Below are positions 25,641 through 33,174 of a DNA stretch of 64,000 bases, piece after piece. The position numbers and the translations under genes were made by a program. Source of the stretch: SURF-21 sp964510515. Its GTDB lineage: Bacteria; Actinomycetota; Geothermincolia; Geothermincolales; RBG-13-55-18. The stretch is taken from contig CAZEAU010000005.1 in the NCBI GenBank assembly GCA_964510515.1, forward strand, positions 1-64,000, read 5' to 3'. The notes beneath the pieces are model-generated. The model did no database searches, was not told where the DNA came from, and saw nothing but the letters and a program-made list of their open reading frames with translations. Each line of letters begins with the position of its first letter. Position 1 is the first letter of the stretch.

Positions 25641-27362
25641 TCAGAGCTCGAGCGACTGCGCCTGTTCGCGCAGCTCGCGGTGCAGAATCTTGCCCGCGCC
25701 GCTCGCGGGCAGCGCCTCCACCACCCTGAGCGAGCGCAGTTTCTTGTAGGCGGCGAGCTTGTCGTTGGCGTAGTCCAGCAGCTCCCGCTCATCCACCTCG
25801 CTTCCGGGCACGAGCTCCACGAAGGCCACGGGGATGTCTCCGGCGCGCTCATCGTACTTGCCGACCACCGCGGACTGGGCCACCCCGGGATGGTCGTTGA
25901 TGACCTCCTCCAGGTCGCGGGGGTAGACATTGTAGCCCTTGTAGATGAGCATGTCCTTCTTGCGGTCAACGATGTACACGTAGCCGTCATCGTCGTATTT
26001 CCCGATGTCGCCGGTGTAGAGCCAGCCGTCGCGCAGCACCTCCGCCGTCTCCTCGGGGCGATTCCAGTATCCCTTCATCACCTGGGGGCCCTTGATGCAG
26101 ATCTCCCCCACCTCCCCCAGCGGCATCTCCTCCTCGCCCGTCTCCAGGTCCATGATCTTGATCTCCGTATCCTGTATGGGAAGCCCCACGGAGCCGAGGC
26201 GGAAGCCGTCGCGGCTGGGGGGGTTGGCGGTGGCTATCATGGTGCACTCCGAGAGCCCATAGGCCTCGCAGATGACGCCGGGTATCTTCTCCACCATGGC
26301 CTCCAGGAGATGATGCGGGATGGGGGCGGCGCCGGACACCACCAGCTTGATGTCCGACAGGTCCGTCTCCGCGAAAAGGGGGTGCTCCACCAGGGGCACG
26401 AAGAGCTGCGGGGCCCCCCCGAAGACGGTGGCGCGGAATTTGGGCATGGCCTGCAGGTATTCCGTGGGGTCGAAGCGCGGGAAGACGATGAGGGTGTTTC
26501 CCGTCATGAGCTGCATGTTGAGATAGCCGATGACCCCCATGGCGTGGAACCAGGGGACCACGATAAGGGACATGCCCTCGCCGCAGGAAAGGGGATGGTT
26601 CGCCTCGCTGTCGCCCTCCATGCGCCTGGGCCTGATCATCCCGTCCTCGTAGTAAGGGTCTCCCCCCACGAACCAGAAGGCCGGCTGACAGCAGTTGGCC
26701 ACGGCGTTGAAGTGGGTGATCATCACCCCCTTGGGGGTCCCCGTCGTGCCGCCCGTATAGGCGATGTGCGCGAGGTCCTCCCTGACATCGAAGTCCAGTT
26801 CGGGGGGCTCCGGGGGATATTGCGCCAGCAGGGCGGCGAACTCGAGCGTCCCCTCCGGCGCGGGCATTTTCTGCACCATCTTCGCCGGCGCGGAGAGCGG
26901 CGGATAGCAGTCGGCCAGGCTGGTGATGATGGTCCTCTTCACCGGGGTGCGGGGCAAGACCTGCCTGGGCACCTCGAAGAGCATGTCCAGTCCGATGAAG
27001 GTCTCCACCCCCGCGTCCACCAGCTGGAACTCGACTTCCCGCCCGGAGAGCAGCGGGCTCAGGGGCACGAATATCGCCCCCGCCTTGAGCAGGCCGTAAT
27101 AGGCGATGGCGAACTGGGGGCAGTTTGGCAAGTGAATGCCCACCCGGTCCCCCTTCCCCACCCCCATGTCCGCCAGGGCGGTGGCGAAGCGGTCGGAGAG
27201 GGCGTCCAGTTCCTGATAGGTGATTTCCATCCCCCCGAAGATGATGGCGTTGCGCCATGGCCACTGCAGCGCGGCCGAACGCAGGATCTGCTGGACGGGC
27301 ACCTCGGGATAGTCCATCTCGCGGAAAACACCCCCGGGCCAGCATTTGAAGTTCTTCTCCAT
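25641..27362 (-). CDS. Acyl-CoA synthetase (long-chain-fatty-acid-CoA ligase type)
   Basis: 573-residue adenylate-forming enzyme activating a carboxylic acid to its CoA thioester. ATP-binding motif YTGGTTGTPKGVMITH, then YGLSECT, the hinge region GWLYTGDIGKYDDDGYVYIVDRK (A7/A8 motifs, including the Asp and Arg that contact AMP/ribose) and a C-terminal catalytic Lys in ASGAGKILHRELR. Closest in layout to FadD-like enzymes. ATG start with GAAAGGGGG upstream. Solitary; the exact substrate is unknown. Confidence 0.9.
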   Translation of the reverse strand: MEKNFKCWPGGVFREMDYPEVPVQQILRSAALQWPWRNAIIFGGMEITYQELDALSDRFATALADMGVGKGDRVGIHLPNCPQFAIAYYGLLKAGAIFVPLSPLLSGREVEFQLVDAGVETFIGLDMLFEVPRQVLPRTPVKRTIITSLADCYPPLSAPAKMVQKMPAPEGTLEFAALLAQYPPEPPELDFDVREDLAHIAYTGGTTGTPKGVMITHFNAVANCCQPAFWFVGGDPYYEDGMIRPRRMEGDSEANHPLSCGEGMSLIVVPWFHAMGVIGYLNMQLMTGNTLIVFPRFDPTEYLQAMPKFRATVFGGAPQLFVPLVEHPLFAETDLSDIKLVVSGAAPIPHHLLEAMVEKIPGVICEAYGLSECTMIATANPPSRDGFRLGSVGLPIQDTEIKIMDLETGEEEMPLGEVGEICIKGPQVMKGYWNRPEETAEVLRDGWLYTGDIGKYDDDGYVYIVDRKKDMLIYKGYNVYPRDLEEVINDHPGVAQSAVVGKYDERAGDIPVAFVELVPGSEVDERELLDYANDKLAAYKKLRSLRVVEALPASGAGKILHRELREQAQSLEL

Positions 27363-27640
27363 GCTTTCCCCCTTTCAGAATATCCGCGCCCATGATGAGC
27401 AGGGCGCGCCCTGCGGCGCAGAATATGCGGAAGTGCCCAGCGGGTTGCGGTGTTTTCTTCCTGCGCTGCGTCGCCGGTCCCTCTACCCCTGCGCTCACGG
27501 CTTTCCCCTTCGCCATGCCCCCTTGTGCCGAGAGCGGCTATAAACATAATAACCCATCGCCCTCCCGCCTTCCACAGGCGCAGCGCGGCGGGGCGCTTCC
27601 ATGCCCGCTCAGCTCAAGCTATACGACCAAAATGGGGCAG

Positions 27641-27664
27641 AAGCGGCTAAACAGCCGCTTTTCT
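27641..27664 (+). terminator. Intrinsic terminator on the plus strand
   Basis: AAGCGGCT-AAAC-AGCCGCTT followed by TTCT: an 8-base stem, 4-base loop and T-run in plus orientation. Both neighbouring genes are on the minus strand, so it would end an antisense or small transcript. Weaker in the minus direction. Confidence 0.55.
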
Positions 27665-27748
27665 AATGCCAAAGGTGGATAGATTGCGGACGCCCGGTGT
27701 TCGATAATGCCTACAGGACTTCTTATAGTCCAACGCCCCACCCGGAAT

Positions 27749-27773
27749 GCAGCCGGCCCCTCAGGCCGGCTGC
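27749..27773 (-). terminator. Hairpin downstream of the GAF-PAS gene
   Basis: Perfect 10-base inverted repeat GCAGCCGGCC / GGCCGGCTGC with a five-base loop, about 140 bases past the stop of the minus-strand GAF-PAS gene. No T-run on that strand. Confidence 0.45.
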
Positions 27774-27914
27774 TTCCAATTTAGGGGGGGCGTTTCCGGC
27801 ATCCGCGCGCCTGCGGGGGCCCGGGCGCATCCGGCTCCGGGCCGTGCGGGCAAGGATCTCCGCCTCGCAGCGCCGTTCCCGCGGCGCAGAGGGCGAAGCG
27901 GGCGGCGTCCGGGG

Positions 27915-29024
27915 TCAGGAGCCGCTGATGGCGGCGGCGGCCCCGATCAATTCCCCCTTCTCCTGGTAGAGGGGAAAGACGCTCACGGTCAGGCTCTCAA
28001 GCGCGGGGTTACCGCTTAGCGGATGGGTGAACTTGGCGCGGCGCTGCTCGCCGCGGCAATCCCTGAAGGCCTCCGCCATGCGGCGCCCGGGTCCGCCCAC
28101 CTCCTCGAAGGCCTCCGCGCCGCTCCGGCCCAGTAGGTCCCTGCGCCGCACGCCCAGGAGCTCCTCCGCCTCCCGGTTGACGAGCTTCACCGTCCCCTTG
28201 GCGTCCAGGAGCACGATGCCCATGTGCGCCTCGTGCACGAAACTCTCCAGGTAACCCTGTGATTTCCTGCTCGTTTCCAGGGCGCGCCGGGTGAGATCGA
28301 AGAGCCTGGCGTTGGTGAGGGAATTTCCCAGCACCTCGGAGACGGCCTGCAGCAGGGTCTTCTCCTCCTCCGCGTATCCCCCCTTGCTGGTGCCGGCCAG
28401 CAGCACCCCCACCACGCGGTTGGCGGACTTGATGGGCAGCGCGTAGCGCATCACCGCCGCTCCCTGCGCCCCCCTTTCGCCATCCTCGTCGCCATCCTCG
28501 ACGGGCTCCCCGCGCTGCGCCACCACCCCCACTATGCCCTCCCCCGGCCCGAAATCGGGCATCTCGCTCAAGGGGGTGGCGATGCCGTGGCGGGCGCGCG
28601 GCTTGAAGCGCATGCTCTCGTCGTCAAGGAGGTAGATGGTCCCCAGGGAGGAGGTCAGGGGCATGACCGCCGCCAGCGAGCCCTCCAGGAGGCCCTGGGC
28701 GTCGAGGGAGGCGTTGGCGTATTCCTGGATACCGTTGAGCGCCTGCAGGAGAAGGTTCGAGTTCCGCAGGCGCTGCAGCATGGCCTCCTGCCTGCGGTTG
28801 TGCTCGGCGCTGCGCGAGAAGATGTAGGCCGCGAAGAGGAACACGCCCAGGATCAGGGCGGCGTCGAAGACGATCTTGAAGGTGGTGCCCCCGAAGAACT
28901 CGGAGAAACGGTCGATGTTCTGCACCAGGATCAGGAATATCACCACCACCATCATGAGCATGAGCAGGATGAGCGAGAAGATGCTCACCGGCCTGCTCTC
29001 GTCCCTTCGCCCGCTCGCGCTCAT
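27915..29024 (-). CDS. Membrane-anchored GAF-PAS sensor protein without an output domain
   Basis: 369 residues. Two N-terminal transmembrane segments (about 13-35 and 50-68), then a coiled-coil-like linker (RRQEAMLQRLRNSNLLLQ), a GAF-like domain (about 90-245; GEGIVGVVAQRGEPV, MRYALPIKSANRVVGVLLAG) and a PAS domain (about 260-365; HEAHMGIVLLDAKGTVKLVN, EELLGVRRRDLLGR). The protein ends after PAS with no histidine kinase, GGDEF or phosphatase domain, so it may be a stand-alone sensor or partner. ATG start. Isolated between two non-coding gaps. The signal sensed is unknown. Confidence 0.8.
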   Translation of the reverse strand: MSASGRRDESRPVSIFSLILLMLMMVVVIFLILVQNIDRFSEFFGGTTFKIVFDAALILGVFLFAAYIFSRSAEHNRRQEAMLQRLRNSNLLLQALNGIQEYANASLDAQGLLEGSLAAVMPLTSSLGTIYLLDDESMRFKPRARHGIATPLSEMPDFGPGEGIVGVVAQRGEPVEDGDEDGERGAQGAAVMRYALPIKSANRVVGVLLAGTSKGGYAEEEKTLLQAVSEVLGNSLTNARLFDLTRRALETSRKSQGYLESFVHEAHMGIVLLDAKGTVKLVNREAEELLGVRRRDLLGRSGAEAFEEVGGPGRRMAEAFRDCRGEQRRAKFTHPLSGNPALESLTVSVFPLYQEKGELIGAAAAISGS

Positions 29025-29433
29025 GTCGCCTCCCTGTCTCTCAACACCTGTTTTCGGCGCGGCATAAGGCCGCCCGCCCCCGCCGTCGTCTGCAGCAGCA
29101 TGGCATCACCTCTGTTGAGATGTTCGGCAGGGAGTGGGTTATTACTTAATCCCGTCCCGGTGCCGGGCACGAGTCCCGGCTTGCCCCGCTGGGCGCGGGG
29201 GCCTGCGAAGACGGCGAATGCCCGCGGGACGGGGCGGGCGGCGCGGCATGTGCCCCTATCGGAAAAAGCGGGGCTGAAAGTGGAGGCGTGCGCCCGGCGC
29301 CTGTCTTCCGCGCGGGGCACGAAGGGAGCGGGCTGCGGCCCTCCCGCAGCAGAAAAGAACCTGCGCACGCGGCGCAGGGAGGTGCAGCCCTTGCGCCGCG
29401 GCCGGGACCGCCGCGGCGCGGTGGAGGCGGGGT
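29025..29433. other. Non-coding gap
   Basis: 409 bases between the GAF-PAS start and the end of the DUF1858 gene. No convincing frame. It contains a strong hairpin near 29393-29419 and a short CTGCGC/GCGCAG hairpin near 29361-29377. The part at 29100-29160 is relatively A+T-rich (GGTTATTACTTAATCC) and may hold the promoter of the GAF-PAS gene. Confidence 0.55.
29393..29419 (-). terminator. Hairpin downstream of the DUF1858 gene
   Basis: Perfect inverted repeat GCGCCGCGGC / GCCGCGGCGC, seven-base loop, about 15 bases past the minus-strand stop at 29434. No T-run. Confidence 0.5.
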
Positions 29434-29661
29434 CTATGTCTGTTTGCCGCCCCGGCTGTCGCCGCTCCCGGCCTCCCCGGCGTTCAAGTCGCTGAGCAGC
29501 GCGTCCACGTCGATACCGTGAGCCATGGCGCCCTGCTCGATATTCTCGAAACGGGCCACGGCGCACCCGATGCAATGCAGTCCGTGCTCGAGGAAGATCC
29601 TCACCGACGCGGGGTGCTTCTCCACCACTTCCTGAATGTTCATGTCCTTGGTTATGGCCAT
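29434..29661 (-). CDS. DUF1858 domain protein (small CxxC redox-type protein)
   Basis: 75-residue protein matching DUF1858. It begins MAITKDMNIQEVVEKHP and carries the conserved pattern LHCIGCAVARFENIEQGA with a CxxC pair. Family members are found in anaerobes, alone or fused to hybrid-cluster or redox proteins, and may bind a metal or form a disulfide; the function is not established. ATG with AGGAGGTG upstream on the minus strand. The C-terminal dozen residues are a disordered Gly/Ser tail. Confidence 0.85.
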   Translation of the reverse strand: MAITKDMNIQEVVEKHPASVRIFLEHGLHCIGCAVARFENIEQGAMAHGIDVDALLSDLNAGEAGSGDSRGGKQT

Positions 29662-29753
29662 GTTTTCACCTCCTTGTCCTGCGCCTTCACCTGTAGTTTA
29701 AACGCAAAGCACCCGTCCCGCCAGGCTTTTTCAGCCGGCGGACATGAGCCAGG

Positions 29754-30050
29754 TCAGGCCTCGTGTTCGAGCAGGAGATGCAAATCGAGCAGGTCGTCCC
29801 AGGTGAGCGCCGGTGCGCCCTTCGCCTGCTTGCTCTCGATGGGGTGCACGAGCACGACGGGCTCGCAGCCGTTCATGCGCATGAAGTCTATGAAGCGGCC
29901 GTCGGCCGCATAGGCCTGGGCCCCCCCGCAGGTGTTGCAGATGAAGGTGTAGAAAGTGCCCTCGCCGTCGCCGTGCTCCACCAGGAGGATGTCCTCGAGG
30001 GCAAGGACCACCTCTCCGCAGTTGCAGCAGCGGGATTTGACGCGTACCAT
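29754..30050 (-). CDS. Small zinc-ribbon-like protein
   Basis: 98 residues, not assigned to a family. Two cysteine pairs, CCNCG near residues 8-12 and CNTCG near 39-43, form a probable zinc ribbon. The rest is a small alpha/beta region with acidic C-terminus (LTWDDLLDLHLLLEHEA). ATG with AAAAGGGGGCG upstream. It is divergent from the SufR-like regulator across a 91-base A+T-rich promoter region, so the regulator may control it. Confidence 0.7.
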   Translation of the reverse strand: MVRVKSRCCNCGEVVLALEDILLVEHGDGEGTFYTFICNTCGGAQAYAADGRFIDFMRMNGCEPVVLVHPIESKQAKGAPALTWDDLLDLHLLLEHEA

Positions 30051-30080
30051 TTCGCCCCCTTTTATACATTATATCTAATA

Positions 30081-30109
30081 TTTACAGTATTAATATAGAT
30101 AGTTATAAT
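30081..30109 (+). promoter_or_regulatory. Promoter of the SufR-like regulator gene
   Basis: TTTACA (30081-30086), a 17-base spacer, and a perfect TATAAT (30104-30109). A second TATAAT on the minus strand at 30068-30073 would serve the divergent zinc-ribbon gene, giving overlapping divergent promoters. Confidence 0.7.
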
Positions 30110-30141
30110 AAGCATGTCAAGCCAAGAGGTCAGGAAGGCGC

Positions 30142-30852
30142 ATGAGAAGCTACAGCGAGCACATAGCACGGGTCTCCACGGCGCTTGCCGACACCACCAG
30201 GCGGGAGATCATGGAGCTCGTGGTGGGGTCGGAATCGCCGCTGTCGGTAAGGGAGGTGGCCGAACATTTCGGCCTCCACGGCAACGCGGCGAGGATGCAT
30301 CTGGACAAGTTGGTGCAAGGGGGCTTGCTGCGGGTGATGCGGCGGCGCGGCGGGCGCGGCGGCCGTCCGGCCAAGCTCTACGGCGCCAGCGGCGACGAAC
30401 TGGAGATAAGCCTGCCGCCGCGGCAGTACAAGCTCCTGGCGCAGGTCCTCATCCGGGGGTTAGCCGGCGAGGAGGCGGCCGGGCTCGAGCGCCGCCTGGG
30501 GCGAGAGGCCTATGCGCGCGGGCGCGAGGAAGCCATGGCGGCCTCCTCTCCCCTGGCGCGCCTCGCCGCGGATGCGGACATAACGGAGGCCTCCCGGGCA
30601 TGGGGGGAGGACATACGCAGGAGGGGACACCGCTGCAGGGTGGAGGCGCTGCCCGGCGGTGCCGTGGCCATGACCTTTCTCACCTGCCCTTTCGGGGAAT
30701 TCTCCCGCAGCCATCCCTCCCTGGTGTGCGAGTTGCACCGCCGCCTCGAGGAGGGCTTCCTGAGCCTGGCCGGGCCCCTCCGCCTGACGGCCACGGAGAG
30801 GCAATGCGTCTTCACCATCGAGGCGGAGGCCGGGGCGGCGAACGGCGGTTAG
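30142..30852 (+). CDS. SufR/ArsR-like winged-helix transcriptional regulator
   Basis: 236-residue regulator. N-terminal winged helix: ALADTTRREIMELVV, LSVREVAEHFGLHGNAARMHLDKL and the wing RRGGRGGRPAKLY. The C-terminal domain has the pattern LTCPFGEFSRSHPSLVCELH plus a later Cys near the end (RQCVF), resembling the cysteine set of SufR-type Fe-S-sensing repressors. It may therefore sense Fe-S or redox state (inference). ATG with AGGAAGG upstream. Divergent from a zinc-ribbon protein gene. Confidence 0.82.
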   Translation: MRSYSEHIARVSTALADTTRREIMELVVGSESPLSVREVAEHFGLHGNAARMHLDKLVQGGLLRVMRRRGGRGGRPAKLYGASGDELEISLPPRQYKLLAQVLIRGLAGEEAAGLERRLGREAYARGREEAMAASSPLARLAADADITEASRAWGEDIRRRGHRCRVEALPGGAVAMTFLTCPFGEFSRSHPSLVCELHRRLEEGFLSLAGPLRLTATERQCVFTIEAEAGAANGG

Positions 30853-30970
30853 CGGGGCCCGTCCCGCCCGCGCGAACTTGCGTCATCCCGGAGGCGGCGA
30901 GCATGCGGCCGCTGCGCATAAGAGCTGCAATGGCGACGGCGCTGCCATCCGCCCATGGGACCTCCAGGCG

Positions 30971-31381
30971 CTAGGAGGGCGGCCTCTCTTTGAGGTTGAT
31001 ATCGTATTTGAAGAGAAGGTGCTCATAGTCCTTGCGGTAAAAGATCTTGCACTTGACGTCGGGATAGAGTTCCTTGAGCCGCCTGATTTTGCGGTTTTTC
31101 TTGGTCACCAGCTTCTGGTTCATGGTGGTGATCTCGATGAAGAGTTCGTATGCGGGGAGATAGAAGTCGGGGGTGAACTTGGAGACGGCATTCCCCTTCT
31201 TGTCCCACTCGATATCGAAGCTCACGGGCTCGTACAGCCACTCGATGTCGTAGAAGTCGAGAAGTCGCGCGAATTCCTGTTCGCTGCGATGAGCGAAGCG
31301 CTCCTCGTCCCAGCGCTTGTACTCCTCCGACGTCATGAGACCATCACAGTCTTCCGCCTTCAAGGCCCAGCTGAGATTCAT
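30971..31381 (-). CDS. PD-(D/E)xK-nuclease-like small protein
   Basis: 136 residues. The pattern is that of a restriction-endonuclease fold: an N-terminal Glu (SEQEFARLLDFYDIEW), then FTPDFYLPAYELFIEITT with Pro71-Asp72 and Glu83 in the usual spacing for PD...ExK, although the third position is Thr rather than Lys. A basic stretch follows (LVTKKNRKIRRL). Related proteins occur near hpt in other genomes as far as I recall; here hpt is 1.2 kb away. ATG with GGGGAG upstream. Nuclease activity is not assured. Confidence 0.6.
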   Translation of the reverse strand: MNLSWALKAEDCDGLMTSEEYKRWDEERFAHRSEQEFARLLDFYDIEWLYEPVSFDIEWDKKGNAVSKFTPDFYLPAYELFIEITTMNQKLVTKKNRKIRRLKELYPDVKCKIFYRKDYEHLLFKYDINLKERPPS

Positions 31382-31963
31382 TTATTGTCCGCTCCCCTAA
31401 TAATAGCAGGTTATCCTGCTGCGGCGTGAGGGGAAAGCCGCGGTCGCGCCCCGGGCCCGCGGCCTCCGCGATGCAACGCGGCCGCCGCCGCGGCATTATA
31501 CCTTATGCTCAAGCTTACGGACAGGAGGAAGTATGCAGGTAAGGTTCAGGGAAAGGCGGCCTCGCCCGCGGGAAAAAGAGGGCGGCATGTCTCCTCCTCC
31601 ACGGCCGGCTGCACGCGGTGCCCATCCCGGCGATGATCAGGAAAAGAGCGAATATCTCGCCCCCCGGTTCCCAGGCGGACTCGCGCCGCAGGCGATGGTG
31701 GCGATGGTTGTCATCACCATGGGTGGTGAGCCCAGGAAATGGCGCCCTCGATGAGCATGTAGCCTGCGATCACCATCGCGGTCACCGCGAGCAGGGGCAC
31801 GACTCCCCCTTGCAGAGACTTCAGGCCTCCCGGCAATCGAGCGGGCCCTCCCTCCCTGCTCAGGTCTCCGCCGGCGCATCATGCCCCCCCGTGCCCGGGG
31901 CCGCGCTCCCGCGTGAGGGTGGGAGGCGCGTGCAGCCGGCTCTGGAAGCTTGCGGCGGGTCCG
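31382..31963. other. Gap without an intact gene
   Basis: 582 bases between the nuclease-like gene and the BFN gene. It contains a good ribosome site (CAGGAGGAAGT) before an ATG at 31533 on the plus strand, but the following 73 codons look non-coding. On the minus strand there are traces of a small membrane protein in two frames, listed separately. Confidence 0.5.
31515..31836 (-). pseudogene. Possible frameshifted small membrane protein
   Basis: A 40-codon minus-strand frame (31714-31836, TTG or internal GTG 31800 start) encodes a hydrophobic helix VPLLAVTAMVIAGYMLIEGA and stops after HHPW. The next frame over continues with a second hydrophobic segment (EIFALFLIIAGMGT) and stays open to a TAA at 31515. 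Two membrane segments in adjacent frames suggest one two-helix protein broken by a frameshift near 31720. This is weak evidence; it could be chance in a G+C-rich region. Confidence 0.25.
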
Positions 31964-32434
31964 CTACATGAAGTCCTCGGGCTTGGCGTCTTTGAGGAAA
32001 TCCCGAAAGCGCTCTATCTCGTCCTCTTCCTCGCCGTGGATGAACACGCTGGCCTCGTTGAGCACGTGCTCGTCGGAGAAGATGGAGACGCCGGTGCGCA
32101 CCGCAAGGGCGATGGCATCGCTGGGCCTGGCGTCGATCTTGAAGGGTTTTCCGCCGTGGTTCATGGTGATGTCGGCGAAAAAAGTCCCCTCGCGCAAATC
32201 GCAGATGACGACCTTCTGCATGGTGATGCCCATCTGGTCCATGATGTTTTTCATGAGGTCGTGGGTCATGGGGCGTGCGGTCTCAACTCCCTGCAGCGCG
32301 AAGGCAATGGCGGTAGCCTCGAAGGCACCGATCCAGATGGGGAGAAAGCGGTCGCCCGTCTTCTCCTTGAGCAGCACGATAGGCTGATTGGCGGGAAGTT
32401 CGACCCTGACGCCTATCAGTGTCAACTCTACCAT
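31964..32434 (-). CDS. Bifunctional nuclease family protein (BFN/DUF151)
   Basis: 156-residue BFN-domain protein: LPIWIGAFEATAIAFALQG and RPSDAIALAVRTGVSIF are the family hallmarks. The function is uncertain: plant relatives are described as nucleases, and in actinobacteria the gene is conserved next to garA and merR. Here it is separated from them by hpt and dacA, on the same strand. ATG 32434 chosen, with GGAAGGG about ten bases upstream; ATG 32440 is possible. Confidence 0.9.
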   Translation of the reverse strand: MVELTLIGVRVELPANQPIVLLKEKTGDRFLPIWIGAFEATAIAFALQGVETARPMTHDLMKNIMDQMGITMQKVVICDLREGTFFADITMNHGGKPFKIDARPSDAIALAVRTGVSIFSDEHVLNEASVFIHGEEEDEIERFRDFLKDAKPEDFM

Positions 32435-32574
32435 TGCCATCACACCCTTCCATTTCAAGGCTAAACTATAGTACCCTGCTATGTCTGTCAATCAGCCTCG
32501 CTTCTATTCTACCCGAGGGCGGCAACAAGTTCACGGTGGCGGTGGCGGTAGCCCTGCCGTCGCGGCGCGGGGTT

Positions 32575-33174
32575 TCAATCCCCGGCCTCATCCTTCGCGA
32601 TGGAGCAGATGAAGGGAAGATTCCTCCACTTCTGCAGGTGGTCCAGTCCGTAGCCGACCAGGTACTCCTCCCCCACCTCGAAGCCGCGGTAGTCTATGTG
32701 CAGGGGCGCGATGCGCCTCAGCGAGCGGTCCAGCAGGGTGCACACCTTGAGCTCGCGCGGTCCGCGCTGCCTGAGGTTACGCAGGATCACGCTGAGGGTG
32801 AGGCCGGTGTCTATGATGTCCTCCACCACCAGCACGCTGCGGCCGTGGATGCTGTGGGAGAGGTCCTTTTCGATGCGTACGCCGCTTGTGGCGGCGCTGG
32901 AGCGCCGATAGCTGGAGATGGCCATGAAGTCCACCCAGAGGTCGCAATCCAGGCAGCGGATGAGGTCGGCGAGAAAGACGAACCCCCCCTTGAGCATGCT
33001 GACCACGGTGAGGGGGCCCGTCCGCGGCGCGTGCTCCGAGCTTATATGTGCTCCCAGCTCGTGCACGCGGCGCGCTATCTCCTCCGCGCTGAAGACGATG
33101 CGCTCAAAGCCTTGCGGGTATAATCCCTCCCGCTCCCCGCCGTCATGGTCCCCTAGACTCCCGGTATGAGCCAT
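32575..33174 (-). CDS. hpt: Hypoxanthine phosphoribosyltransferase
   Basis: 199-residue purine salvage enzyme making IMP/GMP from hypoxanthine/guanine and PRPP. PRPP-binding motif VLVVEDIIDTGLTLS, MLKGGFVFLADL (loop I) and YLVGYGLD near the C-terminus. ATG 33174 chosen (GGAGGGGGG upstream); it lies 21 bases inside the end of dacA, so translation is probably coupled. Confidence 0.95.
   Translation of the reverse strand: MAHTGSLGDHDGGEREGLYPQGFERIVFSAEEIARRVHELGAHISSEHAPRTGPLTVVSMLKGGFVFLADLIRCLDCDLWVDFMAISSYRRSSAATSGVRIEKDLSHSIHGRSVLVVEDIIDTGLTLSVILRNLRQRGPRELKVCTLLDRSLRRIAPLHIDYRGFEVGEEYLVGYGLDHLQKWRNLPFICSIAKDEAGD

Larger units (their letters stand above)
27363..27914. other. Non-coding gap with two hairpins
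   Basis: 552 bases between the acyl-CoA synthetase start and the end of the GAF-PAS gene. Open frames here are short and Pro/Arg/Ser-rich and look like composition artefacts. The region contains two hairpins, listed separately, and presumably the promoter of the synthetase. I see no gene. Confidence 0.6.

Noticed and set aside
25539..27395. 618-codon plus-strand frame opposite the acyl-CoA synthetase
   Set aside because: Antisense shadow; the minus frame carries all adenylate-forming motifs.
31533..31754. Plus-strand frame with a very good ribosome site
   Set aside because: Sequence is Pro/Arg-rich with no domain or conserved look; kept only as an observation in the gap.
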